Assembly (NCBI RefSeq): GCF_019075875.1 | Contig: NZ_JAHOOZ010000001.1 | Coordinates: 3,596,001 to 3,660,000 of the forward strand | Origin: Novosphingobium sp. G106 | GTDB taxonomy: Bacteria > Pseudomonadota > Alphaproteobacteria > Sphingomonadales > Sphingomonadaceae | Reading direction: 5' to 3' | DNA length: 64,000 bases | In this document: piece by piece, positions 9,474-17,558 of the stretch | How the letters are laid out: the number at the start of each line of letters is the position of its first letter | Numbering within the stretch: position 1 is the stretch's first letter | Position numbers and translations under genes: made by a program | The notes under the pieces: generated by a model | Databases searched by the model: none | What the model saw: the letters and a program-made list of their open reading frames with translations, nothing else | Told to the model about the DNA's origin: nothing

Positions 9474-9474
9474 C

Positions 9475-10254
9475 ATGATGCTGAAAGGCAAGCGGGTGAT
9501 CGTCACCGGCGGCGTCACCGGGATCGGCCGCGCCACCGTCTTCGCCTGCGCGCGCGAAGGCGCCGACGTAGTGTCGCTTTCCCGGGCCGCGCCCGACCGG
9601 CGGCGCGTCACGACCTTGACCGAGCAGATCGCCGAACTGGGCGCCGGCCGTCACAGCCACATCCAGGCCGACATCAGCGATCGCGCGGCGGTCGACGCCG
9701 CTTTCGCCGAGGCGGCGGAATGGCTGGGCGGGCTCGACGGTCTGGTCAACAGCGCGGCGACGCAGACGCTCAAGCCGGCGGAAAGCTTCACCGCCGAAGA
9801 GCTGATGCAGGACATGGCGGTGAACACCTTCGGCACGGTCTTCACCAACCAGGCCGCGTTCCCCTACATGAAGGACAAGGGCGGCTCGATCGTCAACATC
9901 ACGTCCTACGTGGCGATCGGCGGCCAGGACCAGATGGCAGGCTATGGCCTGGCCAAGGGCGCGGTCAACGGCTGGTCTTTCGTCCTGGCGCGCGAATGGG
10001 GCAAGCACATGATCCGCGTGAACCTGATGGCACCCGTGGTCGCGACGACGGGGTTCCAGGCCTGGTACGACCAGCTCCCGCCCGAAGAGCAGCGGGCGAG
10101 CGACGAAAAGCGCGCCCAGTCGATCGCGCTCGGCGGCAAGATGGGCTCGGCCGAGGACGCGGCCAACGTCAACGTCTTCCTGCTCAGCGACATGTCGAAA
10201 TACCTGACCGGGCAGATCCTCTACGCCGACGGCGGCAAGGCTTTCGGGCGTTAG
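9475..10254 (+). CDS. Short-chain dehydrogenase/reductase
   Basis: The 259-residue classical SDR has the cofactor motif TGGVTGIGRA (TGxxxGxG), NSAAT in place of NNAG, the catalytic Ser in NITSYV and the YGLAK Tyr/Lys pair, and a typical C-terminal DGGKAFGR. It probably oxidises a hydroxyl to a ketone or the reverse with NAD(P). It begins just after the ligase stop, behind GGAGGAG that lies inside the ligase coding end, so the two are made together and may act in sequence on a CoA-linked or alcohol intermediate. Confidence 0.9.
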   Translation: MMLKGKRVIVTGGVTGIGRATVFACAREGADVVSLSRAAPDRRRVTTLTEQIAELGAGRHSHIQADISDRAAVDAAFAEAAEWLGGLDGLVNSAATQTLKPAESFTAEELMQDMAVNTFGTVFTNQAAFPYMKDKGGSIVNITSYVAIGGQDQMAGYGLAKGAVNGWSFVLAREWGKHMIRVNLMAPVVATTGFQAWYDQLPPEEQRASDEKRAQSIALGGKMGSAEDAANVNVFLLSDMSKYLTGQILYADGGKAFGR

Positions 10255-10272
10255 TCCCCACTTCCCGCTCAC

Positions 10273-10357
10273 CCTGAGCTTGTCGAAGGGCTGTTTTTCT
10301 TCTTCGAGGCTGGGCGCCGGACCTCAAGAGCAGGAGCAGTCCTTCGACAAGCTCAGG
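10273..10357. repeat. Second pair of inverted REP-like repeats
   Basis: CCTGAGCTTGTCGAAGG at 10273-10289 is repeated as its exact reverse complement at 10341-10357, giving 17-base arms around a 51-base centre. This word is a very common dispersed repeat in sphingomonad-like genomes and differs from the repeat at 4314. It lies between the converging SDR and sulfotransferase genes and may end transcription on both strands. Confidence 0.65.
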
Positions 10358-10372
10358 AGGTCGGTGTTCTGA

Positions 10373-11536
10373 CTACAGATAGGCACCGTAGCCGGCGGCA
10401 TAGTCGGCGAACAGCCGCTCCAGCGCTTCGGGCGTCAGGCCGAACTGGTCGAGCGAATAGCGGTGCGTGCCGTGCTTGGTGCGCGGGCGGCCGTTGAGGT
10501 AGCCGAGCATCGCGTCTCCCGCCGCAGCGGTGAACGACAGTCCGCAGTGGGCATAGATCGCCGCCAGGGTCGCTTCGGGCTCGGCCATGAAGCGGTTGAA
10601 CGCCACGTCGTGGAAACGCGCCTGCTCTGCCGGATGCTGCTCGCGGAAGCGGACCGCACGCATCACCAGTTCGGCGGCATAGGCGGCATCATCGGGCGCC
10701 TGCTGCTCGGGATGCACCTCGTCCGACCAGCCCTTGCGCAAAGTCGCGCAGAGGCTGGCGAAGGAGCCGACGACGTTCACCGGCTCGCGGTGCGTCTGGA
10801 GTAGGATCGCGTCGGGATAGGCCTCGATCAACGCGGCGGTGTAAAGCGAATGCATCGGCGCCTTGAGCACCCAGAGCGTGCCCGGCGTCCGCGCCTGCAG
10901 GAAGCGCACCGCGCGCCGGTGCCAGCGATAGGTCTCGCGCGCATCGTGCGAGAGCATGAACCGGCGATAGGTCGGCGCCCAGGCCAGCGTCGAGAACTGC
11001 GGCGTGACGAGGTCGAGCATGGTCAGTGCGACGCATTCCATCGGGATATGCGGGTTCTCGTAGTGGATCGCGGCATAGCCGGGCACGGCCTCGTTCTTGC
11101 GCGCGATAGCCGCCTCGATCTCCTGGATGCGCGCATCGGCGTGGGCATCCTGGACCTCGTGGACCAGCGAATAGTCCTTCACTTCCCAGATCAGCGGCGT
11201 GCGCATGCCCGGCGCCGAGGCCAGGGTCTCGTGCAGGATCGACGAGCCGGTGCGCGGCAGGCCGAGGATGACGATCGGCGCCTGCACCGGCGCCGCGGCG
11301 AGTTCGGGATTGGCCTTTTCCCAGGCAACAAGCACGGCCCGGTTGGCCAGCGCGTCGACCACGCGGTTCCACACCTCGCCGCGGCCCCGCGCGGTGAGCT
11401 GCATCTCGTGCTCGACCGAATGGAGCAGCGGCGCCAGCGCCGTGCGATAGCTGTCCGACCCGAAATCGTCGCTGCCGGCCTTGCGCGCGGCGGCGTCGAG
11501 CAGCGCCTTCTCGCTGAACTCGGGCTGGTCGGTCAT
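10373..11536 (-). CDS. Sulfotransferase family protein (Sulfotransfer_3 type)
   Basis: The 387-residue protein carries the PAPS 5'-phosphosulfate loop VILGLPRTGSSILHETL near residue 95 and a central LLQTHREPVNVVGSFASL that resembles the 3'-phosphate-binding region (the RxP and S elements). These enzymes transfer sulfate from PAPS to alcohol or phenol groups. No signal peptide is seen, so it is cytoplasmic. Its start overlaps the stop of the upstream DUF1254/DUF1214 gene by four bases, so the two proteins are made together. A second sulfotransferase at 37118, again beside a DUF1214 gene, suggests a conserved partnership. Confidence 0.85.
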   Translation of the reverse strand: MTDQPEFSEKALLDAAARKAGSDDFGSDSYRTALAPLLHSVEHEMQLTARGRGEVWNRVVDALANRAVLVAWEKANPELAAAPVQAPIVILGLPRTGSSILHETLASAPGMRTPLIWEVKDYSLVHEVQDAHADARIQEIEAAIARKNEAVPGYAAIHYENPHIPMECVALTMLDLVTPQFSTLAWAPTYRRFMLSHDARETYRWHRRAVRFLQARTPGTLWVLKAPMHSLYTAALIEAYPDAILLQTHREPVNVVGSFASLCATLRKGWSDEVHPEQQAPDDAAYAAELVMRAVRFREQHPAEQARFHDVAFNRFMAEPEATLAAIYAHCGLSFTAAAGDAMLGYLNGRPRTKHGTHRYSLDQFGLTPEALERLFADYAAGYGAYL

Positions 11537-12840
11537 TCCGCTCCCCCGACGATGTCGAGCGGCGGCAGGCGATAGCTGCCATCGAGCACGGGCTGGCGCG
11601 GCTGATAGGTGCGGAAGACGAGCTGAAAATCGCCCGGCGGCCCCGGCAGCCAGTTGGCCGTACCGGCCGCGGGCGGATCGGGCTGGACCAGGATCTCGAG
11701 CGATCCGTCGTCCTCGAAGCGCAGCCCCTCGGTGCGGTCGTTGACCCCGTAGCGGTCGATCGGATTGTCGAACAGGAAGTAGTTCCCGTCATAAAGCGTC
11801 AGCGACCAGAAGGCGTCGACCGGGGGCAGTTCGCCCGGCCCGAAGCGCAGGCGGTAGGTCTTGGCGCCGTTCAGCGTCTCGCCGTCAGGCCCTTTGCGCA
11901 GGTTGTAGAACACCGACTCCTCCGCGACCTGGGTGCCGGGGCCGTAGATGTGGTTCGCCGCGCGTTCGAGCGGGTCCGCGATGAACTGCGCGACATTGCT
12001 CCGCCGCAGCCAGCCGTTCTCCGACCATGAGCGGACCGATTTCGTGATCAGGTCGACGGCCCCTTCGACATCGCCGGCGAGATCGGCATGCGCAGCCTCG
12101 CCGGCCCCGAGGTCGAGCGGTGTGAGCCGTGCGAGGTTCGGCGCATCGCGATCGAGCGGGGGAAACTGATGCGTCAGCCGATCGAGCTCGGCGAAATAGG
12201 CCGCGCCCGATCGCGCGATCTCGATATGCGGCAGCGCGCCGCCGGTCCTGCGGCTGCTCGGCTGGAACACGTCGAGCGCCTCGGCGCCCACGGTCGCGGC
12301 GGTCTGGCCTTCGGGAAAGCGCGACAGCGGCCCGAGCGTGAAGGCGCCGTTGATCGCCCGCACCGCGTCGAGGTCCCCGCTCCCGCGCACCAGAGTGCGG
12401 ACGAAGGCCAGCACCTTGGTCGTCGGCGCGCGCACCTCGGTAACGCCTTCCGGAAGCCTGCCCGAGAAGCCCGGCGGCGTAAGCACGAACCAGCCCGCCG
12501 CGGTGCCGGTCGTGCGGCGCCCGACATAGGCGAAGGAGTTCATGTACATGTCCTGGAGCTGGATCGTGTAGTAGCGATCGGCCGTCGCCGGCACGCCGAT
12601 CACCTGCGGCTCTTCCTCCAGATCGATCCAGGCGCGGCCGTTCATCGTATCGATGTTCGGCCCGATGGCACGCGAGCGCGGCGTGGCCACGTCGCTGCTC
12701 ATGTAAAAGTGGTTGAACCGCACGCCGTTGGCCACCGCGGCATCGAGGTAGCGGCCGAACAGGACGAGCGGCAGCCCCCAGACGACGGCATCGCGCGCCA
12801 GTTGCCTGCGCCCGTCAGTCGCATCGACACGATCGCTCAT
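11533..12840 (-). CDS. DUF1254/DUF1214 domain protein
   Basis: The 435-residue protein shows the two linked domains: DUF1254 at the N-terminus (VWGLPLVLFGRYLDA, NIDTMNGRAWIDLEEEP, YYTIQLQDMYMNSFAYVG) and DUF1214 at the C-terminus (PPVDAFWSLTLYDGNYFLFD). The biochemical function of these domains is not established. Unlike many relatives it has no clear signal peptide. ATG 12840 follows GGGGAA. It is first in the operon with the sulfotransferase and lies behind a long perfect inverted repeat at 12884-12916, so expression is probably regulated. Confidence 0.82.
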   Translation of the reverse strand: MSDRVDATDGRRQLARDAVVWGLPLVLFGRYLDAAVANGVRFNHFYMSSDVATPRSRAIGPNIDTMNGRAWIDLEEEPQVIGVPATADRYYTIQLQDMYMNSFAYVGRRTTGTAAGWFVLTPPGFSGRLPEGVTEVRAPTTKVLAFVRTLVRGSGDLDAVRAINGAFTLGPLSRFPEGQTAATVGAEALDVFQPSSRRTGGALPHIEIARSGAAYFAELDRLTHQFPPLDRDAPNLARLTPLDLGAGEAAHADLAGDVEGAVDLITKSVRSWSENGWLRRSNVAQFIADPLERAANHIYGPGTQVAEESVFYNLRKGPDGETLNGAKTYRLRFGPGELPPVDAFWSLTLYDGNYFLFDNPIDRYGVNDRTEGLRFEDDGSLEILVQPDPPAAGTANWLPGPPGDFQLVFRTYQPRQPVLDGSYRLPPLDIVGGAE

Positions 12841-12883
12841 GATTCCCCGAAATCTCCCAATTTTCAGGAGCTTCCGCTTGCCC

Positions 12884-12916
12884 GATTGCACCTATCGCAA
12901 TGACATAGGTGCAATC
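12884..12916. promoter_or_regulatory. Long perfect inverted repeat, operator candidate for the sulfotransferase operon
   Basis: GATTGCACCTAT (12884-12895) and ATAGGTGCAATC (12905-12916) are exact reverse complements separated by nine bases. The element ends 44 bases before the DUF1254 start codon and after the stop of the gene at 12977 on the same strand. Twelve perfect pairs in a gap of 136 bases is far more than expected by chance. It fits a regulator dimer site, or a hairpin that ends transcription coming from upstream. Confidence 0.55.
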
Positions 12917-12976
12917 CGGAGAATTAATCAAGCGCTTGCAATCCCTTGGGACTGCGCCGTTCGAGCGGGGGGGGGC

Positions 12977-13318
12977 TCAGCGGCTGGTGATGACTTCGAT
13001 AGTCAGTGGCGCACCGCCGGCGGCAATTGCCAGCAAGCGGTCGACATTGGGATGCGCGCCCGGGCGGTTGCGCGCGTCGGCCGTGTGCTCGCCGAAGACG
13101 GCGAGGCCATGCTCGGCCGCCTTCGCATCCAGCGCGCCGAACGCCTGCTTCAGGTACTGATAGACGGCGAGCGAGCCCTGCTTGCCCGGCTGGTTTTCGA
13201 TGCTCGCGACCACGGCGCCCTCCGCGTCGATCAGGTCAATGCGCTCGACGCCATCGACGGGCGGCAATTGCTGAAGGTTGTCCTTGAACGTCGTAGCCGG
13301 TTGAATCGTCGCGAGCAT
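12977..13318 (-). CDS. Small DUF2322-like protein
   Basis: The 113-residue acidic protein has no signal peptide or membrane segment. The phrases VERIDLIDAEGAVVASIENQ, PGKQGSLAVYQYLKQAFG and GEHTADARNRPGAHPNVDRL recall the DUF2322 family, whose role is unknown; this link is from memory of the family pattern. It lies downstream of the FGE gene (57-base gap, same strand), so it may share its transcript, but a functional tie to sulfatase maturation is only a guess. Confidence 0.65.
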   Translation of the reverse strand: MLATIQPATTFKDNLQQLPPVDGVERIDLIDAEGAVVASIENQPGKQGSLAVYQYLKQAFGALDAKAAEHGLAVFGEHTADARNRPGAHPNVDRLLAIAAGGAPLTIEVITSR

Positions 13319-13375
13319 TTATCGAATTCCTGAGTTGATTGCGCGCGGGCCAGTAACACCCGCTGCGGACGTCCG

Positions 13376-14347
13376 CTATCCACCGCGAACCACGCAGCGG
13401 AAACCGACGTGGCCGGTCGAGGTGTCGATCGGCTGAGCATAACGCGCAGCGGGGCGATAGCGCTGGCAGTAGTTCTCGGCGCAGAGGTGCGAGCCGCCCT
13501 TGAGCACCTTGCGCGGAACGGCGCCGGGGCCGGGTCGTACGATCGAGCCCCCGCGCGTGCCGCCACGCGGATTGGCCGGCACGCAGCACGATCCCTTCGC
13601 CTTGCGCTCCAGCTTCGGCTGGGCGAACCAGTCGCTGGTCCACTCCCAGACATTGGCGATCATGTCGTAGAGGCCGTAGCCGTTGGCCGGATAGGTCCGC
13701 ACCGGCGAAGTGCGCAGGTAGCCGTCGGTCAGCTGGTTGGCGAAAGGGAACAGCCCCTGCCAGTAGTTCGCCAGCATCGCGCCGTCGGGCGCCAGCTCGC
13801 TGCCCCAGGCATAGTCCGCGCCGTCGAGCCCGCCGCGCGCGGCGAATTCCCACTCGGCCTCGGTCGGCAGCGCCTTGCCCGCCCAGGCGGCATAGGCCTC
13901 GGCATCGGCATAGGCGATGTGAACGACGGGATGGTCGCCGATGGCCTCGATCGAGCTGCCCGGCCCGGTCGGCGCGCGCCAGGACGCGCCGATGCGGAAG
14001 TCCCACCAGCTCGGTACGGACGTATCGACCGGCCCACGCGTCATCTCGAACACGGCCGAACCCGGCTGCGCCAGCGCGGGGTCCATGCCGGGATAGTCCT
14101 TGGGATCGGGCGCGATCTCGGCGAAAGTGACATGGCCGGTCGCTTGGGCGAAAGCGGCGAACTGGTCGTTGGTCACCGGCGTCTCGTCGATCCAGAACGG
14201 ATCGACCGACACGCGCCGCACCGGCGCTTCCTCGGGATAGAAGCGGTCGGAGCCCATCGAAAAGGCCCCGCCGGGCACGGCGATCATGCCCATGCGCAGG
14301 CTAGTTTCTGCTTCGGCGGCCCTCGCTATCGTCATCGGCTCATGCAC
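13376..14347 (-). CDS. Formylglycine-generating enzyme (sulfatase-modifying factor)
   Basis: The 323-residue protein oxidises the Cys of the sulfatase CxPxR motif to formylglycine using copper and O2. Family marks are VPGGAFSMGSD, DPFWIDETPVTNDQF, LPTEAEWEFAARGG, NVWEWTSDWF and KGGSHLCAENYCQRYRPAAR, which contains the two catalytic Cys (about 289 and 294, five apart as in characterised FGEs). The C-terminal GFRCV is typical. The listed start is GTG 14347 with GAGGCAGG upstream; ATG 14335 is an alternative. It is divergent from an arylsulfatase with CAPTR, and a second CSPTR sulfatase lies at 44069; both are likely clients. Confidence 0.92.
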   Translation of the reverse strand: MHEPMTIARAAEAETSLRMGMIAVPGGAFSMGSDRFYPEEAPVRRVSVDPFWIDETPVTNDQFAAFAQATGHVTFAEIAPDPKDYPGMDPALAQPGSAVFEMTRGPVDTSVPSWWDFRIGASWRAPTGPGSSIEAIGDHPVVHIAYADAEAYAAWAGKALPTEAEWEFAARGGLDGADYAWGSELAPDGAMLANYWQGLFPFANQLTDGYLRTSPVRTYPANGYGLYDMIANVWEWTSDWFAQPKLERKAKGSCCVPANPRGGTRGGSIVRPGPGAVPRKVLKGGSHLCAENYCQRYRPAARYAQPIDTSTGHVGFRCVVRGG

Positions 14348-14445
14348 CCTGCCTCAGGTCCAAAGCTCGCTGTCTGCGCCGCAGTTCGCGCAAAGTCGGC
14401 AGAGGATCGCTACCGGCATGACAACCAAAACTTCGGTTGACAGTC

Positions 14446-14470
14446 AAACTCAATCAAATAACTTGAGTTT
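14446..14470. promoter_or_regulatory. Inverted repeat in the divergent FGE/arylsulfatase control region
   Basis: AAACTCAA (14446-14453) and TTGAGTTT (14463-14470) are exact reverse complements around nine AT-rich bases, overlapping a TTGACA-like box at 14437-14442. The site is in the 295-base gap (14348-14642) that separates the FGE and arylsulfatase starts, where one regulator could control both. No other coding signal is seen in the gap. Confidence 0.5.
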
Positions 14471-14642
14471 CGTCACGAGCCGGCAGAGCGGCTCCGACGC
14501 CTCGTCCAAGGCGACCACGCCCGGACCCTCCTTCCATTCTGGATGGCGATCCTGCCCGCTGGTCACCTTCCGCTTTTTCGTGCGGAACTCCTGTGGCAAT
14601 CGCCAGATCCTTCAGTCGTTCGAAATCAGAAGGGACGAAAAA

Positions 14643-16511
14643 GTGAAGCGCAAGGTTTTGATCGCGATGACCGCCTTGTTGTCGCCGGCCGCGATGATCG
14701 GGCAGGCCCAGGCGCAGCAGCAGCCCTACCAGGGCACAGTCGGCCGGACTCTGGCCGAATCAAAGGAATGGTGGCCGGAACCGGCGCGGGCACCGGCCGG
14801 GGCTCCGAACGTCGTCTGGATACTGCTCGACGACGTCGGCTTCGGCGCTTCGAGCGCCTTCGGTGGCGGCGTCAGCACGCCCGTGCTGGAAACCCTGGCG
14901 CAGCAGGGCCTGCGCTATACCAATTTCCATACGACCGCGATCTGCGCCCCGACGCGTGCAGCGTTGCTGACCGGCCGGAACAGTTCCTCGGTGCACGAGG
15001 CCGGCTTTTCGCACATTCCGCTTTCGGCCGGCTTTCCTGGCTGGGACGGCCGCATCCCTTCCACGGCCGGCACGATCGCCGAGATCCTGCGCGACGGGGG
15101 CTACAACACCTTTGGCGTAGGCAAGTACGGCCTCACGCCCGACGAGGACGCGACCGATGCCGGCCCCTTCGACCGCTGGCCGACGGGCAAGGGTTTCGAG
15201 CACTTCTTCGGCTTCCTGGGCTCGCAGACTGACCAGTACAAGCCCGACCTGATCGAAGATCAGGCCCATGCCAAGCCCGATGGCCGGCACCTCAGCGAGC
15301 AGATCACCGACAAGGCCATCGGCTATATCGACACCCAGAAGAAGGCGGCGCCGAACAAGCCCTTCTTCCTCTACTACGCGCCGGGCGCGACCCATGCGCC
15401 GCACCAGGTCGCGGCCGAATGGAGCGACCGCTACAAGGGCAAGTTCGACGCAGGCTGGGACGTCTATCGCCAGCAGGTCTTCGCCCAGCAGAAGCGGCAG
15501 GGCATCATCCCGGCCAATGCCGTCCTGCCCGATCGTGACCCGACGATTGCCGCCTGGTCCTCGCTCTCGCCCGACGAGAAGAAGCTCTATGCGCGCTTCA
15601 TGGAAGTCTATGCCGGCTACCTGACCTATACCGACCACGAGATCGGCCGGCTGGTCGAGCACCTGAAGGCAACAAATCAGTACGACAACACGCTGTTCGT
15701 CGTGATCGTCGGCGACAACGGCGCGAGCAAGGAGGGCACGCTCAACGGCGACGTCGACCGGACCATCACCTCGAAGCCGCTCAGCTACCAGGAGAATGTG
15801 GCCTACAACCTGGCGAAGATCGGCGAGCTCGGCACGCCCGCGGCGGTCGAGGGCAACTATCCGCTCGGCTGGGCCCAGGCGGCGAACACGCCGTTCCGGC
15901 TGTGGAAGTCCGACGCCAACAGCGAGGGCGGCACGCGCAACCCGCTGATCATCTCCTATCCCAAAACGATCAAGGGCGGCGGTACGATCCGTACCCAGTA
16001 CGGCCACGTGATCGACATCCTGCCGACCACGCTCGATCTGGTCGGATTGAAGACCCCCGACCGCATCCGTGGGCTGCAGCAGCAGCCGGTCGAAGGCATC
16101 TCGCTCGCCTATTCGATCACCGACGCCAAGGCGCCGTCGCGGCACCAGACGCAGTACTATTACATCTTCGGGTCGCGCGCGATCTACCACGACGGATGGA
16201 AGGCCGCGCTGCCCTTCCCCAACCGCGTGATCGCCGACAGCCCGGGTGGCGCCAAGCCGTTCGACGAGAACGCCTGGGAACTCTACAACCTGAACGAGGA
16301 CTTTACCGAGCGCCTGAACCTGGCGAAGCGGTACCCCGAGAAGGTCGCCGAACTGCGGGCCCTGTTCGAGAAAGAAGCCCAGACGCACAACCTCTATCCA
16401 TTGATCACCTGGGACGACGTGCGCAGCGGCCGCATTCACCGCACGCAGGGCGGCGCGACGGGGCAGGAAGCGCTCGACAAGCTCACGCAGCATCCACGCC
16501 CAGCGCAGTAG
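14643..16511 (+). CDS. Type I arylsulfatase, exported
   Basis: The 622-residue enzyme hydrolyses sulfate esters with a formylglycine made from Cys101 in AICAPTRAALLTGR (CxPxR). Asp63-Asp64 in WILLDDVGFG and the later VVIVGDNGASKEG supply calcium ligands. A signal peptide, KVLIAMTALLSPAAMIGQA followed by QAQ, directs it to the periplasm. The start is GTG 14643 behind AGAAGGGA; upstream ATGs lack a ribosome site. It is divergent from the FGE that must activate it, presumably in the cytoplasm before export or in the periplasm. A hairpin follows at 16521. The substrate is not determined by sequence. Confidence 0.93.
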   Translation: MKRKVLIAMTALLSPAAMIGQAQAQQQPYQGTVGRTLAESKEWWPEPARAPAGAPNVVWILLDDVGFGASSAFGGGVSTPVLETLAQQGLRYTNFHTTAICAPTRAALLTGRNSSSVHEAGFSHIPLSAGFPGWDGRIPSTAGTIAEILRDGGYNTFGVGKYGLTPDEDATDAGPFDRWPTGKGFEHFFGFLGSQTDQYKPDLIEDQAHAKPDGRHLSEQITDKAIGYIDTQKKAAPNKPFFLYYAPGATHAPHQVAAEWSDRYKGKFDAGWDVYRQQVFAQQKRQGIIPANAVLPDRDPTIAAWSSLSPDEKKLYARFMEVYAGYLTYTDHEIGRLVEHLKATNQYDNTLFVVIVGDNGASKEGTLNGDVDRTITSKPLSYQENVAYNLAKIGELGTPAAVEGNYPLGWAQAANTPFRLWKSDANSEGGTRNPLIISYPKTIKGGGTIRTQYGHVIDILPTTLDLVGLKTPDRIRGLQQQPVEGISLAYSITDAKAPSRHQTQYYYIFGSRAIYHDGWKAALPFPNRVIADSPGGAKPFDENAWELYNLNEDFTERLNLAKRYPEKVAELRALFEKEAQTHNLYPLITWDDVRSGRIHRTQGGATGQEALDKLTQHPRPAQ

Positions 16512-16520
16512 GGCGCAACG

Positions 16521-16554
16521 TCCGGAGGGGGATGATCCGGCATCCCTCTCCGGA
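16521..16554 (+). terminator. Strong hairpin after the arylsulfatase gene
   Basis: TCCGGAGGGGGATG pairs with CATCCCTCTCCGGA over 14 positions with one G-U pair and a six-base loop, starting nine bases after the sulfatase stop. There is no T run, so it is an atypical or processing-type terminator that separates this gene from peptide deformylase. Confidence 0.6.
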
Positions 16555-16631
16555 AACTGCTGCCGCTTCGTTGCTGCCGTGCATTCGGCCAGACAGATGG
16601 GCTATAAGCGGCCCGCAAAGCGGAGATCGCG

Positions 16632-17168
16632 ATGATCCGGGACATTCTGAAAATGGGCGATCCGCGACTCCTGCGCGTCGCGAAGCCGGTCGAGGACATC
16701 CACGCGCCCGAGCTTAAGAGCATCATCGCCGACATGTACGAGACCATGCATGCGGCGAACGGCGTGGGCCTCGCCGCCCCGCAGATCGGCATCGACCTGC
16801 GCCTGATGATCTTCGGCTTCGAGGCCAATCCACGCTATCCGGACGAAGCGGGAGTGCCGGTCACCACGCTGATCAATCCCTGGCTCGAAGCGCTGACCGA
16901 CGATATCGAAGAAGGCTGGGAAGGATGCCTTTCCGTGCCCGGCATGCGCGGCCTCGTCCCGCGCGCCGCACGGGTCCGCTACGGCGGCACGCTGGAGGAC
17001 GGCACCGAACTCGTCCGCGAGGTGGCCGGATTCCACGCGCGCGTGTTCCAGCACGAATTCGACCACCTGAACGGCGTGCTCTACCCGCAGCGCATCACCG
17101 ACATGACGAAGTTCGGCTTCATCGAGGCGCTGTTGCCCGAAAGCGCGGCGACCGTGGTCGAAAGCTAG
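16632..17168 (+). CDS. def: Peptide deformylase
   Basis: The 178-residue metalloenzyme removes the formyl group from new N-terminal methionines. All three motifs are present: [18 protein letters not shown] (Cys metal ligand) and HEFDHLNG (two His ligands and the catalytic Glu). The ATG follows GGAG. It stands alone rather than next to fmt, the common arrangement for the housekeeping copy, so it may be an additional def in this genome; this cannot be settled from the window. Confidence 0.95.
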   Translation: MIRDILKMGDPRLLRVAKPVEDIHAPELKSIIADMYETMHAANGVGLAAPQIGIDLRLMIFGFEANPRYPDEAGVPVTTLINPWLEALTDDIEEGWEGCLSVPGMRGLVPRAARVRYGGTLEDGTELVREVAGFHARVFQHEFDHLNGVLYPQRITDMTKFGFIEALLPESAATVVES

Positions 17169-17199
17169 ACACCAGCCGGACACATACCCGTCACACTAG

Positions 17200-17213
17200 T
17201 GAACAATCGTTCA
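17200..17213. promoter_or_regulatory. Operator candidate 1, TGAAC-N4-GTTCA
   Basis: TGAACAATCGTTCA has perfect five-base arms. Sites with the same half-site layout occur at 17285, 20311 and 20997, all around the TonB receptor and the TetR gene, so they probably bind that TetR protein. Confidence 0.55.
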
Positions 17214-17284
17214 TAACTGTGACAGCATGAGTCTAGGGGATTTACTTTCTCAGTCACGTTCTGCGGCAGAGTGCGGCTTCCTTA

Positions 17285-17298
17285 TGATCAGTCGCTCA
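17285..17298. promoter_or_regulatory. Operator candidate 2, TGATC-N4-GCTCA
   Basis: TGATCAGTCGCTCA keeps the TGAxC-N4-GxTCA frame with one mismatched central pair. It is the weakest of the four related sites. Confidence 0.35.
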
Positions 17299-17558
17299 TT
17301 TAGAATTGAGGCATAAACGATTCGCTTGGCGCGATGCCCAAGGCGAACGGAGTGCGGATGATTGCCAGGAACAGGGCCACGCCCGGCATTTGCCGGGCGT
17401 TGTCGCGTGTGGCTGGCGGGCGGGAAAGGGCGGCGAACCAATCCAGTGAATATCCGTCGCGGCGGATCGGGATGACCCCGTTTCCGCGGACGAACCCATG
17501 CGCGCTGCTCTCGCGGGCGGGCGCCAAAATCGTGTGTTTCTACAGGGAGAATGACAAC

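Larger units (their letters stand above)
17169..17558. promoter_or_regulatory. Long upstream region of the TonB receptor with two TGAxC-N4-GxTCA sites
   Basis: This 390-base stretch carries no convincing gene. It holds palindromes at 17200-17213 and 17285-17298 (listed separately) and TCAC-ACTA-GTGA at 17191-17202. The left part is AT-richer than the coding flanks, as expected for a promoter, and a leader of over 200 bases precedes the receptor start. Confidence 0.5.

Noticed and set aside
16632-17168. Possible fmt gene beside peptide deformylase
   Set aside because: No formyltransferase motifs are found on either side; the neighbours are an arylsulfatase and a TonB receptor.
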